Translations under genes and position numbers: made by a program | Shown here: piece by piece, positions 39,353 through 51,616 of the stretch | Layout: every line of letters starts with the position of its first letter | How positions within the stretch are numbered: position 1 is the stretch's first letter | Notes under the pieces: model-generated | Seen by the model: the letters and a program-made list of their open reading frames with translations, nothing else | Told to the model about the DNA's origin: nothing | Database searches by the model: none | Source: Boswellia sacra | Taxonomy: Eukaryota > Streptophyta > Magnoliopsida > Sapindales > Burseraceae | Reading direction: 5' to 3' | Assembly: GCA_013180625.2 (NCBI GenBank) | Contig: SNVD02011507.1 | Span: forward strand, 620,001 to 684,000 | Length of the DNA stretch: 64,000 nucleotides

Positions 39353-40949
39353 ATGCCTCGGTACGTCCTTTACGCTTTTTCAAAATTTGATTATCGAGAT
39401 AATTTATGTTTGAGGAGATCTTACTTATTCGCATCCTTCTATCGTGTTGTTGATACTAATTCGCAGGTATTATTGTGATTATTGCGACACATATTTGACC
39501 CACGATTCCGTAAGTGGCTTTTGTTTCCATTCCTTCGATTGAGAATCGCTGGTCACATGCTTACAGAATTTGAATTCGAAAATAGTGAATTGATTCCTGA
39601 AGTGATGTTCTTTTGCTATTTTTTTTTTCAGCCATCTGTTAGAAAACAGCACAATGCTGGCTACAAGCACAAGGTATTGTGGAAGTGTGTACTATCGTGC
39701 TGAGGAAAGCGCTATTTTATTTTATTTTTTTAAATCTCCTAATGTTAGGTTTGTGATTTCAGGCAAACGTGAGGAGCTACTATCAGCAGTTTGAGGAGCA
39801 ACAAACCCAAAGTTTAATTGACCAGAGAATCAAGGAACATCTTGGCCAAACTGCAGCATTCCAGCAGGTTGGTGCTGCATACAATCAGCATCTACTGGCT
39901 CAGAGGCCCCGTCTACCTGTTCTACCCACACCTGTAATGCCAATACCTGGAAGTGGTCAGTTAAATCAACCATTAGTCCCAGGGATGAGGCCTCCTGTTC
40001 TTCCAAGACCGGTTCATGGTCCCCCCGGTAAATTTCGACTCAAACTATGCATTTCTTTGACGCGACTTTGTTCTGTTGTATGAACTGATCCATATTTCTA
40101 TGCACTTTGCGCGTGATTATTTTGCTACTGATTAAAATATGTGCCCACATCCTTGCTTATTGATCCGGCCGATGTCTTGTTGCTGGTCTCATATATGGCT
40201 GTTCCTGCTTTTGGTTGATGTCATACGTTGGTAGCAAATTTGTATAATGTTAGAGAACCTTTAGAAATTTACTATGCCAATTTATTCAATTACTATCATT
40301 ATGAACAATGGATATATTTGTGTTTTAGTAATTACTTAGTCTTGCTAATTTTTTTTTGCCAAATTTAGAGTAGCTTTATTAATTGGATTATTGGTTTAGT
40401 CAATCAAATGGAGGTATCAGTGTAATCATTTGGTTTAATTTCTGTTTCTTAGAGGGTTCAGTAGAAAAGGATTATGGTGGGTTGCTCTGTTTATGAATAC
40501 AGAAGCTGGCCCTTTCTATCAAATCACTTGTTTTTGTTCCATTTTGCATTTTATTCTAAGTTTCTTTGTTAGACGGGCCTAATAAGTGAGATCCATTGTC
40601 GTCCACTTTAATATTTACTGCCTTGTGTTCTCTGGTGAATGTTTGGAATTAAAATTAAATATTTTTTTATGGCATTTTCATGCTGGCAGGTTATGTGTCT
40701 GGTCCAGCCATGCCTCCAATGTTGGCACCACCTGGTGCTCCTGCTGTGCCTGGTCAAATAAATGGTCTTCCAAGACCTCCTGTCATTAATCCAACGCCAG
40801 TTGCTGGTAGTGCAGCACCACCTGCTTCATCTGCTGGAGCTCCTAATATGGTGACACCTTCACCATATCAAGCAAATCCAGCTGTTTCAGCAAGTGGGGG
40901 CTTTGACAGTTTTAATGCCAATTCCCAAGCTCCTGAGGCTAATCATTAA
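39353..40949 (+). CDS. U1-C: U1 small nuclear ribonucleoprotein C, 205 aa
   Basis: Exons are 39353-39360, 39467-39509, 39632-39673, 39763-40027 and 40690-40949; the first codes only 8 nt (ATGCCTCG) and all phases agree. The N-terminus MPRYYCDYCDTYLTHDS is the U1-C zinc finger, with Cys6, Cys9, His24 and His30 as ligands. After it come the basic helix region and a long Pro/Met/Gly/Ala-rich tail with PVMPIPG and PPVLPRP repeats, as in plant U1-C. It binds U1 snRNP in the nucleus and helps it recognise 5' splice sites. The tiny first exon is easily missed by gene finders. From memory the Arabidopsis gene is At4g03120. Confidence 0.95.
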
Positions 40950-41968
40950 TATGGTAAGCCAGTATGTTTTGCTTCTATACTAAACATGAGGAAGTTTATT
41001 GTGCATGTAAGCCTTTTACATGGATCATTTGAGATTAATTACATTAGTTATCATCCTTAGTAAAATGAAATTGAAAAGAATAGATTATGTTAGTGTTTTT
41101 ATCTTTATTTTTTATTTTGGCGCCTATGGAACATGAGGCAATATTATGAGAAATATGGGCAACTCATAATACACTGAGAAATTACTTCTAAGTTTTTAAA
41201 GTTCGTGGTGAATAGTCTATGCATTCGAACAACTGGATGTAGGAGAAAAAAGGGTAAATTAATATTTATTTTTTGGTTTGTTTAAAGCTTTTGTTCGCAA
41301 GGGTTGGTTTCTGGTTTGCTAAATTTTAGACTTTTCTTATTAGAAGAGCATGAAAAAACCCATGATTACATGTTTAAAAAGCTTGTGGTGGTTGTACTTT
41401 GTTTGTTTTCTTTTTCACCCCTGGTGTGTTGCATGTCATGCACTCCTTTATACATCTCATTTTCCTTCCCCTGCCGGAGTGTGGCTTCAGTGCATCATTC
41501 TTGTTGCAGGGAGTTAGGACTGACGAGTCGCTTCCATGTGATGCATGAACATGGGGTTTGGCTGTGAAACGTCCTTGGAGAGTTTGGGATGCAGTGCTGA
41601 TTGCAGAATAGTCTTCTATTCTTGTCATTTTTGTAAACATTAGTAAAATATCATGGAAACCATGTAATTTGTGCTGAAAGGTTGCCCAGAATTTATGTTT
41701 GATAATATTTGCTTGCACTATATCAGAAGTTGGATGGTAAGTAGCTTGAAACTAATGCAAGTCCTGAAACTAATGGTGCCTAGTGCGATTTTGGTTGTCT
41801 CGGTGACTTCGGCTGAAACGGACTATGCTTTTAATTATAACTGATTGTCAGATAAAAGCAACGGTGCCATGATCATGTACTTTTTGGACAAGCGGAAAGT
41901 AAATGTAATTATATTACAGAGAAAGTTGGAGAGGCAAGAAATAATTTCCTGTATTTTATTTGGTTCAT
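40950..41968. other. 3' flank of the U1-C gene
   Basis: Probably 3' UTR with a further spliced or read-through part to about 41700. No separate gene recognised. Confidence 0.4.
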
Positions 41969-42267
41969 ACTATGGTACATTGATTGTATCGTATATCTAT
42001 TTTTAAATTATTTGTAAATTTAGTGTAAAAGTTATAAATTTTTGTATAAAAATCATAAATATAAAAAAAAGTTGAAAATGAATAATTTTTCATATTTACG
42101 ATTTTTATATAATAATTTATAACTTTTACACTAATTTTATAAAAAATTAAAAATAATTGATTTATATTTTTTTATATTTATAATTTTTATATAAAGATTT
42201 ATAATTTTTATATTAAATTTATAAAAAATTTGAAAATGATTGTATGGTATAATTGATGTACCGTAGT
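41969..42267. mobile_element. Foldback MITE, about 299 bp
   Basis: Almost the whole segment is an imperfect inverted repeat: the left arm begins ACTATGGTACATTGATTGTA, the right arm on the other strand ACTACGGTACATCAATTATA, and both continue through TTATAAAT-TTTTTATA-AAAAAT-ATAAATAT blocks. No clear target duplication was found. Confidence 0.75.
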
Positions 42268-42729
42268 CAAAGTCATTTTATTTACTTAATCAACCTCCAG
42301 ACTCATGACACTTAACATAGTGATACTTTAAACCACGAGCATAAGATGGGAGTATTAATTATTGTCATGTATTGTAAATGTTAGAGAAAATTAAAAATAT
42401 GAACTAAATTAAGGGACTCGTTTAAAAAATGATTCACTTTCTAAAAATTTTGATGTAATGGTCTTTTTTATTGTAAAATTATCCTAATGCCCTTTCTTTA
42501 TTAAATAAGGTAAACAACATGTTTTCTTTCTTTCTTCTTTCACTCTTGGGCAAAATCCTCTTTATATAACACTATTTTACACATAACTTGTTACATATTT
42601 ACTGTCTAAAAAATGTGGTATTAGCTTAGAAAAAATGAATTGAGCTCTGTTGAAGTGATCCGAGTAGTTCGATGTAAAAAAATTCAAATTTTTTTGGAGA
42701 AAATCTGGGTTCCTTGGTGAGGAAGATGT

Positions 42730-43040
42730 TGATTCGACAATGCTTTTCATCATTGTTGAGTGTCCACCACACTGTCGGACACCATTCGATAGTAAAAGAG
42801 AGGTGTCAGATACTGTCGGATTTATGTGATCAATAGAACTCGACATATGATATCGAGTGTCGAGCACATAATTAGACAGGGAAATAAAGAATCAATTGTC
42901 GGATTGCTTGTAACCAACACTCGACGACCCTTATCATTGAGTGTCAGTTACATGCAATTCGACACTCAACATTTGCTCATCTAGGTTAGTCAAGTGTCGA
43001 GCATGAAATCAGACTGACACTTGTCATCGTCTACCTTCGT
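42730..43040. repeat. Cluster of short TGTCGA/TCGACA-type motifs
   Basis: About eleven copies of GAGTGTC, GTGTCGAGC, TGTCGGA or their complements (TCGACACTC, ACTCGACA) occur in both orientations within about 310 bp, far above expectation in AT-rich DNA. Dense short repeats of this kind are seen near the ends of some plant DNA transposons, but no terminus was recognised. Confidence 0.55.
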
Positions 43041-43581
43041 CCATCGACTTAAAAATCACAATTTTTACACATTTCAAGCTTCAAATCAATCATCAAATAT
43101 TCCAAAAATAACATACAACTATAAATAATTTCTAAAACATGATAAATCATCTACCTCTATCATCTGAAGGTCGACCTGCATATGTGTCTGTGAAGGGTCT
43201 TGGGAATGGAAAAGATTTAATGATGGGTATAAATTATGGAGGAAATGAGATGAAAATGAATTAATTGAATTGTTAAGGGTATAAAAGTTATTTTTACATA
43301 AAAGGATCATGGCATCAAAATATTTGGATAATTAGTTATTTCTTAATAAGACCCCTAAATTTGGGTCATGTTTTAAATTTTTCATAAATGTTATATCTAC
43401 AGCGCTATAGGCAATATGTGGACCGTAGAACTGAATATGGCTCCACAAAAATTGTTAACTTGGTTCAAGGGAGAAAAGAACAAAAAAGAGTGAGTTTTAG
43501 CCAATTTGACTCAATTAACCCAAGGCAATAATTACTAGGAGGCCTGGGACCACGGTGAGACGATATGCAAAGCGGCTAGGG

Positions 43582-44335
43582 ATATTCGTCTGTTTGAATT
43601 GATGGATTTAATTAATAGTCAACCTAATTTAATAGAAATCGATTTCGTGATTTTTTTAATCTAATCTAATATGATTTTATAGAAATTATCATTCGATTCG
43701 ATCTGATTCGATCTAATCAGATCCAAACTTAACAAACTCTTTTTTTATAAAAAGGTTCCAATGTGGTCCAATAAAAAAACACAATTTAGTGTGAAATGTA
43801 TAAAATATAATGATAATATATTGATACAAATTTAAATGAGTTGTATCTCATAATATAATACATAAAAATTCATTTCTAAATAAATTAAAGTGCCCAAATA
43901 AAAATAAAAATAAATATTTAAATTATCCCAATACACAAATTACAATTTTAAATAAATTCATAAGACTCCAATGAACCATGCATAATATAGAACAATTTAT
44001 TTCTTATATTTACATCCACATTCATGCATACTATAAAAATCTTGTATTTTTCAGTTAGTAATTTAGGGCTAATCATATTTTATTATATTAAAATTATTAA
44101 AATTACAATGGGCAATCCTCACTTTTATTTTTAAGATATTGCATTTTACTCTTATTATATTTCATTGGATCGGATCGGTTTATAGTAGATTTTTATAATA
44201 GGACCCATCATCCAATCTAATTAATTCGGTTTTTTAAAATCTTAGTTCAATCCAATCCGCTAACCAAATTTAATCAAATTTAGATTTGTTTGGATATCGA
44301 TTGGTTTAAGCGGATTAGTTTGGATTTTGAACATC
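43582..44335. mobile_element. Possible hAT-like MITE, about 750 bp
   Basis: The left edge AGGGATATTCGTCTG and the right edge on the other strand AGAGATGTTCAAAATC are related, and the flanks AGCGGCTA and CGCGACTA agree at 6 of 8 positions. Subterminal GATTCGATCTGATTCGATC and GGATCGGATCGG-type repeats occur near the ends. There is no coding capacity. Confidence 0.45.
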
Positions 44336-44493
44336 TCTCGCGACTATAGCATATGGTAAGATCAATGTTTGCACACACTTAACCAGTTCACTGCTCTAAC
44401 AAAATCAAAAGTCAGACTCGAAATTAGAGGCTAAACTTTTGGATCGGGAATAAGATGGCTGGGTCATTGCCATAACAAAAGTCATATTGAGAC

Positions 44494-46589
44494 TAGGCTT
44501 GGACAGTTGGCCCGTTGGGTCTGGGGCCCCGGTCAAACCAGGACAAACGAGACAGGTCCGGAACATCATTAGGGCGGGTTTGGGGCAAAATAATTTTGCC
44601 CCGACCGGACCTCTTGAACCGGTTGACCCGCCCCGCCCCGTAAGATTTAAGGGTGTATTTATAAAGTTTTAAAATTTTAGGACTGTTAACTAATTTTCTG
44701 GGTTATATTTGTTAAACTTTTCATATATGTGAATTCTTAAAACTTTACAAACAATGCAAATACTTTAACAAAAATTACATTTTAATTAATAATTAACATA
44801 TTTTAGTATATTAACATCAGTTTGGTCATGTTATAATGACAAAATAATATATTTATATTTTATAGTAATTGAATTTGTATAATATATACAATCTTAATAT
44901 AGATTATTAAGTGCTAATTAAATTATTGCAATATTAACATGATTATTTTCAAAATATATACCTTTAATATAATCAATATATTATTCTCTAAATATGTAAA
45001 TAGAAATATGATAAAAATAACCTTACAACCTTAAATATATGATTTATCGTAATTTAAATTAATTAATTAAATTGTTAATGTTTCATAAATATATATAATG
45101 TTAATTAATTGGTGTATGCCAATCATATTATTACTATTATTAGATTGAAATTAAATCAACATGCTATTGAAAAATTATTTAATTGTATTATCAACTATTT
45201 AAAAAATGATTAATTAACTAGTTTACATGCAATAATACACTTTTAACATTATTTCTAATAGAGTATGTAATATTATTACTAATAAAATCAAATGGTAATT
45301 AAAATATTTGTATTTTGTAGTAATTAAATTTGTATAATATATACAATCTTAATATAGATTATTAAGTACTAATTAAATTATTGCGATATTAACAAGATTA
45401 TTTTCAAAATGTATATTATTTTCAAAATGTATATCTTTAATATAATCAATATATTATTTTATAAATATGTAAATAGAAATATAATAAAAATAATCTTATA
45501 ACCCTAAATATATGATTTTTTGTAATTTAAATTAATTAATTAAATTATTAATGTTTCATAAATATATATAATGTTAATTAATTAGTATATGCCAATCATA
45601 TTATTACTATTATTAGATTGAAATTCAATCAACATGCTATTGAAAAATTATTTAATTGTATTATCAACTATTTAAAAAATTGTCAATTAACTAGTTTAGA
45701 AGCAATAATACACTTTTAACATTATTTCTAATAGAGTATGTAACATTATTACTAATAAAATCAAATGGTAATTAAATATTTGTATTTTATAGTAATTAAA
45801 TTTGTATAATATATACAATCTTGATATAGATTACTAAGTACTAATTAAATTATTGCAATATTAACAAAATTATTTTCAACATGTATACCTTTAATATAAT
45901 CAATATATTATTTTCTAAATATGCAAATAGAAAAATGATAAAAATAACCTTATAACCTTAAATATATGATTTATCGTAATTTAAATTAATTAATTAAATT
46001 ATTAATGTTTCATAAATATGTATACTGTTAATTAATTGGTATATGCCAATCATATTATTACTATTATTAGATTGAAATTAAATCAACATGCTATTGAAAA
46101 ATTATTTAATTGTATTATCAACTATTTAAAAAATGATTAATTAACTAGTTTATAAGCAGTAATATACTTTTAACATTATTTCTAATAGAGCATGTAACAT
46201 TATTACTAATAAAATCAAATGGTAATACACAACCATTTTGATTTTAGTTTAAAGATTTATTTTTTTTATGATTTTTAAAAAATGATTATAGTTATAAATG
46301 ATATGATGAGAAATTGAGAATGTAGTTATTTGCTAAGATATAAATGTTACAGGGGTACGAAGTTGTAAAAATATAAATATTACATGAGAGTGATTGTAAA
46401 AATATAAATGTTAAGAGGCGGGGCGAGGCAGGGCGGGACGAGTCTGAATTTGCTCAATTTTTTTTGCCCTGTCCCGCAAAAGGGCAATGGGGCGGGACGG
46501 GATAAAAAAAAATTGAGCGGAGCGGGGCGGGGCTGGGTACCTGCCGCCCCGTACCCACCCCGTCCCACCCCGCCCCGGTTCTAAGCTTA
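44494..46589. mobile_element. Non-autonomous hAT-like element, about 2.1 kb
   Basis: The left end begins TAGGCTTGGAC and the right end on the other strand TAAGCTTAGAAC. Flanks ATTGAGAC (44486-44493) and ATGGAGAC (46590-46597) agree at 7 of 8 bases, the target size of hAT elements. Both subterminal zones (about 44500-44640 and 46400-46585) are extremely GC-rich, with repeated GGGGCGGG and its complement, while the 1.7-kb interior is over 75% AT and made mainly of three tandem copies. No transposase is encoded. Confidence 0.7.
44864..46226. repeat. Three tandem copies of a 455-472 bp unit
   Basis: Units start with AGTAATT-AATTTGTATAATA at 44864, 45319 and 45791 and end near ATAAAATCAAATGGTAAT. 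The copies are very similar over their full length; copy 2 is 17 bp longer because ATTATTTTCAAAATGTAT is repeated. The array fills the interior of the hAT-like element. Confidence 0.92.
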
Positions 46590-46597
46590 ATGGAGAC

Positions 46598-47125
46598 AGG
46601 CCTAAAAGAATTCACGAGCGTAGTTTTGTTTGTAAAGTGGACAGTGGCGAGGGTGGCATTTGAGAGAATATGCATATGTAGAGACATAAATGTATATTCA
46701 TGTATGTGCATCATTTCGAAGCCACGACAATAACTGTACAAAAAGATCGAACCAGATGGCTCTTTTCTGGGAGTTAACAAAATGTGGGAAGCAGAATGAC
46801 CTCCATTCATTGTTTAAATTTTTACAACTTCCCTTAAAGCACACTTCTCTCCCATTGTGCTGTTTTAGTTCCTCTTGCCATTATTCTTGAGGAGCCGATG
46901 TCTGTCAATGAAGTAAATGGAAAACATTAATTAGAAGAGCAAACAATTGATGCACTTCATTTCTTCACAAACAACAGAAAGAAAGAAGTCAAATATGATG
47001 GGCAATAGCTGGACACGAATAATAGGGTGTAGCGGTGTTTTACGCCTTGAATGTTGAACACAATCCTGACCCCTCATGCGTATGCATACTCAAGAACGAG
47101 ATGGTATGAATTTTAAAGATCTGCT
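46598..47125. other. Intergenic region, no gene recognised
   Basis: Lies between the hAT-like element and the BRCT relic; a missing last exon of the latter could lie here but none was identified. Confidence 0.4.
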
Positions 47126-50100
47126 CACCTCTTAAATTCTAGTTTCTGGATTGCTATTCCATTCAGTAAAAGTTCTAAACTACAAGTTGTTTCCTCTGTA
47201 GAAAGAATAGACCAACAAGTTTACTACATCAAGTAACTTCTTTTATTGAAAATTTATAGTAGACTTATTACCTTTATCAAGAAAAGGAACACATAAAGCA
47301 TGATCCTCTTCACATGAGAGAATTAATAGATGATCTTGGATCTTTCAGTCTTTTCGGTGCTGATATCTAACTTCTCTCAACCACCTAGATAGTTGAGTCA
47401 TTATAAACTCAACAATCTATTCAGTGCAAACAGCATATGGAAAATCAAAATGAAAGGGGAAAAGACCTTATAGACAGTTAAATGATACCAAACACATCAT
47501 ATGCATGACTACATATTACTATTGGGAAAACTACTAGATATGAATTTTGAAATCACAAATTTTGGCACAAGCACGAACCTGGCCATGAACTGCCTTGACC
47601 AAGCTGGTAATCATTTCTTTAGGAGGTTTGCTGCTAGGGGTGATAAAGACTCTCAGGCCCTGTTGAGGAGGCACCAATATTAGCATTCAAGACTATCTAG
47701 TAACATGACATTGGACTTGATATTGATTTAAAGTAACTAAAAATGTGTATTCGGTTTGACCCAAATCAGAACAAGCTTGAAGGGTTGCACAATCACCTTC
47801 AGAAGCGGATGCTGGTTGGCATGAGCAAAGGAAACAGGCATGCTAAATCCAATTTCTTTTTCCTTTTTAGCATGCCTCAGGATGTAATTTTTCTCATCTA
47901 TTAAACAGCTTGCTTGCCCGCAGCTCTTAAGCCATAGATGTGTTACCACTAGTTTTCCAAAAGCAATGGCTTCCAACATATTCCTTGTACGCACAAATCT
48001 ATCTACTATAAAGTGTGTGTCATCCATGGGACATGTTGCAATGGAAATGCCAAGCTGTGCTGAGATCTGCGGTACAGAAAATAAAAGGGAAACAATAACC
48101 GTTATATATAAAATACATAAGCAATCATGCTGCTGATTAAGATACAAGAGACATTAGAAAACAGATAACCTTCTTCTGTTGCTTGATCACATTGTCATCA
48201 AAATGCTGGCTAAACAAAACTCAGACACATGCGATATCTCTTCGTTTTCTCAAATCTTTCCATGTGAAATCAGGCATGGACTCAAGGACTCCTAATTTGA
48301 TGAGCTCTTTCAAAAGGGAGGACTTGTGTAGGTTTTTGTTGAATGGCCTTTTGTAATATCCTGACCAAAGGGGCTCAAGGCTTCTTTTTTATGGCACTTT
48401 AAACTTGAGGTCCTTTTCTGCATCATTGCTAAGTAACATACAATCCATGTCTTTTACCTTGCTAGATTGCCTGAAGGACAACTGTTTCTCAGGCTCTATA
48501 GGAAAGATTTCCTTACACTTGCCAGTTGGCTCAAAAATAGAAATGACATCGACTGAGCCTAGTTCAAAATTCTTCCTCAAGTCCTCTGAAGAATACTGAG
48601 ATGATCTATGAAGTTCTGACTGTATTTTCCTGTTCGTCTTTATATTCTCACAAGAGGTTTTATCTTTGTCTTCTGTTCTCCTTTGACTTCTAATGTAATA
48701 GCTTTTGCTTTCATTGTCATTAATTGTTGCTAGACGGGCATACGAGGTATAGGATTTTAAACGGCTCTGCACTTTACACCATGCTGTTTTCCCTTTGGGA
48801 TGGCTCCATATATCTGACTTTAAACAACTGGTTATTGCTGTTTTGTCTTTGCAAGTTAGCTCTGTCTGATTCAATTTGCTGTTTCTAGCTTCAGAAGATG
48901 AAATTGCAAACAGTTCAGAACATCTTGTTATGGCACTTGCAACTTGAGTAGGATTAACAACTGATCTACTCCTCCTCCTTCTGTATTTTAGGATGCAATC
49001 CTCTTTGCTTTCTCCTGGATTATCTGATTGATCATTAGTCCTTTAAAATAATGTATCTCCTTCCGAGGATTGCCTATTTTCATTAGCTAGGGGTGAAGAA
49101 CTCTCAAGCTTCCGTTCTGCCTGCTCTGTTTTGATAAAGATATGTTCAACTGACAGTGGTGAACTAAGATTATTTTCTCACTTCTCATTTTTGCTGCCAA
49201 CAGTTCCATCTAATTATCTTTGAATTATGAGTTTAGGCGATCTTTTGCCTGAATTTTTATTGGAGTTAGTAGAACTCTTGCAATTGAATTGTTCCCCACC
49301 CCTCTTCACTTTCTTCATTATTAGGAACTCAGAGTGTAGCCCCTAATTGTTAGACTTATCAGATTTTCCAGTAGAACGCTTTTCTTTGCTTTGACTTTCT
49401 CGAATGCCTTCTACATCATAGAGATCACTCTTAGAAAGGGAAGTATATTCCACATGATCTTCCCTTATTGTTGTAGCTCTTAAAGAATCCTCAGTGGTGT
49501 TCAATGGACCTTGATAGGAATAAAAAGTAGGCAGCCAGCATGTGGTCCATATGATAAAGCTTCCATGGCTTCAGCAGCTATTTGAGTGTTAAATCCTACA
49601 TCAAACATCTCTCAAGCATCCAACTGCTGCTCTGATGATTCAGCATCCAAGTTCTCATTGAATTCCTTAACAGCATTATTTTCTAGATTAAGTTTAAATT
49701 CTTGTTCTATTTTGCTACTCCCTTTGGCACTATGGTCCACAAAACTTGAACTCGAATGTATTGAAACCATCATGTCCTTGTGCATGTTTACAAGCTCTTG
49801 CTTATCTTCATGCTCATGACCTGAAAGACTACCTCCTTTATTATTATGATGCCTGGCCTTTTGATCTGTTCTTTCATATCTCTGCCTGAAGCCTCCAAAT
49901 TCAGAAGGGGCTCTCCTATCCTCTTATTAAAGACGTCATCCTTTCTATGCTGATCCCTATCAGCCTATTCAAAGGTTCCAGCTGTTGTTAGTGCAGTTAC
50001 TTTAGAATTCATTCTCTTAGCCAAAATGTGCGGTCCCTTGCTCTTAAGACAAGAGGAGATTTCTCCGTAACAGATTTCTTCATGTCAAGTCCTGGAGATG

Positions 50101-50736
50101 TTTCCACTTTGTTAAATGACAAAAACTGATTCACAAACTCAAGTGCATTGACTTGGGATGCCTCTTCAGGTTCCGAAGAGCCAATAGTGCCAGTAAGCAA
50201 CTGAGAAAGATCTTTTTGCTCATCAGTTCTTTCAATGTTAACTCTACATCCTTTGCTCCTTTCCAGCAAATACACAGTAATTGTAAGTTCCAACACATTC
50301 ATATAATTCTATAGTAGCACTAATTAATTGCCTTAAAGAAAAACAACATAAAACAAAACAAAACAAAACAAAAATTAAAAAAAAAAATGAAGAAGAAGAC
50401 TAGGACTGAAAATCAAATTCTCATCTCGGACTGAGCTAAAGAACACTGACCTACAACACTTTGTTTATCAACATATATTGATGCCTTCTTCTGCAAGTTT
50501 AACGCATTATGATCTGGACCATCTGGTAACCGATCATTCGGAAGATTCTCTCTTTGGTTTATACAGATACTTTCATCTTCACTATCAAGCGCAACTTCCT
50601 TGTGACAATCACAATCATCCACTACTAGAGTGTCAAAATCTAGTTTCTCCAACTGGGTCTCAACTAAGGGGCTATCAAGCACCATAGTATCATCCAATGA
50701 CACAGTATCTTCAAAGTGCCTGCACTCAGTTTCCAT
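47126..50736 (-). pseudogene. BRCT-domain DNA-repair protein gene, decayed
   Basis: The clearest exon (about 47785-48067) reads ISAQLGISIATCPMDDTHF then GKLVVTHLWLKSCGQ, a BRCT domain. Next exons give GLRVFITPSSKPPKEMITSL (about 47580-47660) and SLELLLNGIAIQKLEFKR (about 47128-47200), part of a second BRCT. Upstream lies the long hydrophilic N-terminal part (48389-50736) with METECRHFEDTVSLDDTMVL at the start. That part is broken by stops (after TAGTFE; at QQLDA-EMFDVGF; others) and by frame changes near 50010 and 49910. Intact homologues (from memory At4g03130) bind damaged-DNA repair complexes in the nucleus. The BRCT exons look intact, so a shortened product cannot be excluded. Confidence 0.7.
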
Positions 50737-51214
50737 TTCCACCGTCGATTTGATCTCCTACATTTTCATATTCCAAAACAAGATGATTTGTTTCATTAGA
50801 CTTAAGAACTTGAAACCTTTCTTTTAGTTCATTTTTGTTCACTACTGATTTTAGGATTATTTATTTGAAAAGTTGAAGTTGTAAAAGAAACGAAACATAA
50901 AGATATTTCAGAAATAATATAATAAAATGAAGATGAATAAAGATTAGATTATATTATATTACCCCGTGATGGCGATGAGACTGAGGCCGAGACTGAAAGC
51001 GACAGTGAAAAGCCTTTGAAGAAAGTTGAAATTCCTTTCGAAGCGATAAATTATTCTATCATATCATTACAAAGAAAAGCTGCTTTTAGCTCTTGGGGTC
51101 ATCTTTAATTAGTGAATTCTAAATATTTAAACTAAAGATAATTTATTTAGGTTCAGGTTTGCGAGGAAAATGTCAAAAACCATCAAGTGGGAAAACGTTT
51201 CAGCTTTATTTTTT

Positions 51215-51236
51215 GGGGCGGGGGAGGGTTGGGGGG
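51215..51236 (+). other. G-quadruplex-forming motif
   Basis: Four G-runs of 4, 5, 3 and 6 separated by C, A and TT, ending 50 bp before the first tRNA-Pro gene. Confidence 0.7.
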
Positions 51237-51286
51237 AAAATTATCATACTTTAAAAATATGTTTGGAATTTCAGATCATCATCTGC

Positions 51287-51358
51287 GGGCATTTGGTCTA
51301 GTGGCATGATTCTCGCTTTGGGTGCGAGAGGTCCCGAGTTCAATTCTCGGAATGCCCC
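51287..51358 (+). tRNA. tRNA-Pro (anticodon TGG)
   Basis: 72 nt fold as a full cloverleaf: acceptor GGGCATT pairs with AATGCCC; the anticodon stem TCTCGC/GCGAGA encloses TTTGGGT with anticodon TGG; the T arm CCGAG-TTCAATT-CTCGG contains the B box and TGGTCTAGTGG the A box. CCA is not encoded, as usual for nuclear genes. A T-run terminator is weak (TCTTTTC about 55 nt downstream). Confidence 0.95.
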
Positions 51359-51392
51359 CTCAATTATTCCGTTGTTCCCCTGCACCCTCATC

Positions 51393-51598
51393 TAAGGGTA
51401 TATTTGTCTTTTCATGGACCAAATGAAACTGAAAAATGAAAGAAGATACCCCTCAACTATTCTTTTATCCTTCCTTTGATTTAAGGGTATATTTGTCTTT
51501 TCAAGGACTGAATGAAACTGTAAAATCACCGGCATTCCCCTCTCCTCTTTGATGTAAGGGTATATTTGTCTTTTCATGGACCGAATGAAACTGAAAAA
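51393..51598 (+). repeat. Three direct repeats of about 45 bp between the tRNA genes
   Basis: TAAGGGTATATTTGTCTTTT followed by CA(T/A)GGAC-AATGAAACTG starts at 51393, 51482 and 51555. Spacers between copies are pyrimidine-rich with CCCCT. Confidence 0.9.
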
Positions 51599-51616
51599 GG
51601 AAAGATCCAGGAGCTG

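Noticed and set aside
50478..50827. Overlapping plus-strand frames opposite the BRCT relic.
   Set aside because: Complement of the recognisable N-terminal exon of the BRCT gene.
51392..51577. A repetitive minus-strand frame (MKRQIYPYIKEERG).
   Set aside because: It is the translation of the three direct repeats between the tRNA genes; repeat origin explains the repeated peptide.
51393..51598. CRISPR-like array.
   Set aside because: Only three repeats with uneven spacers in a plant nuclear context; a simple direct repeat.
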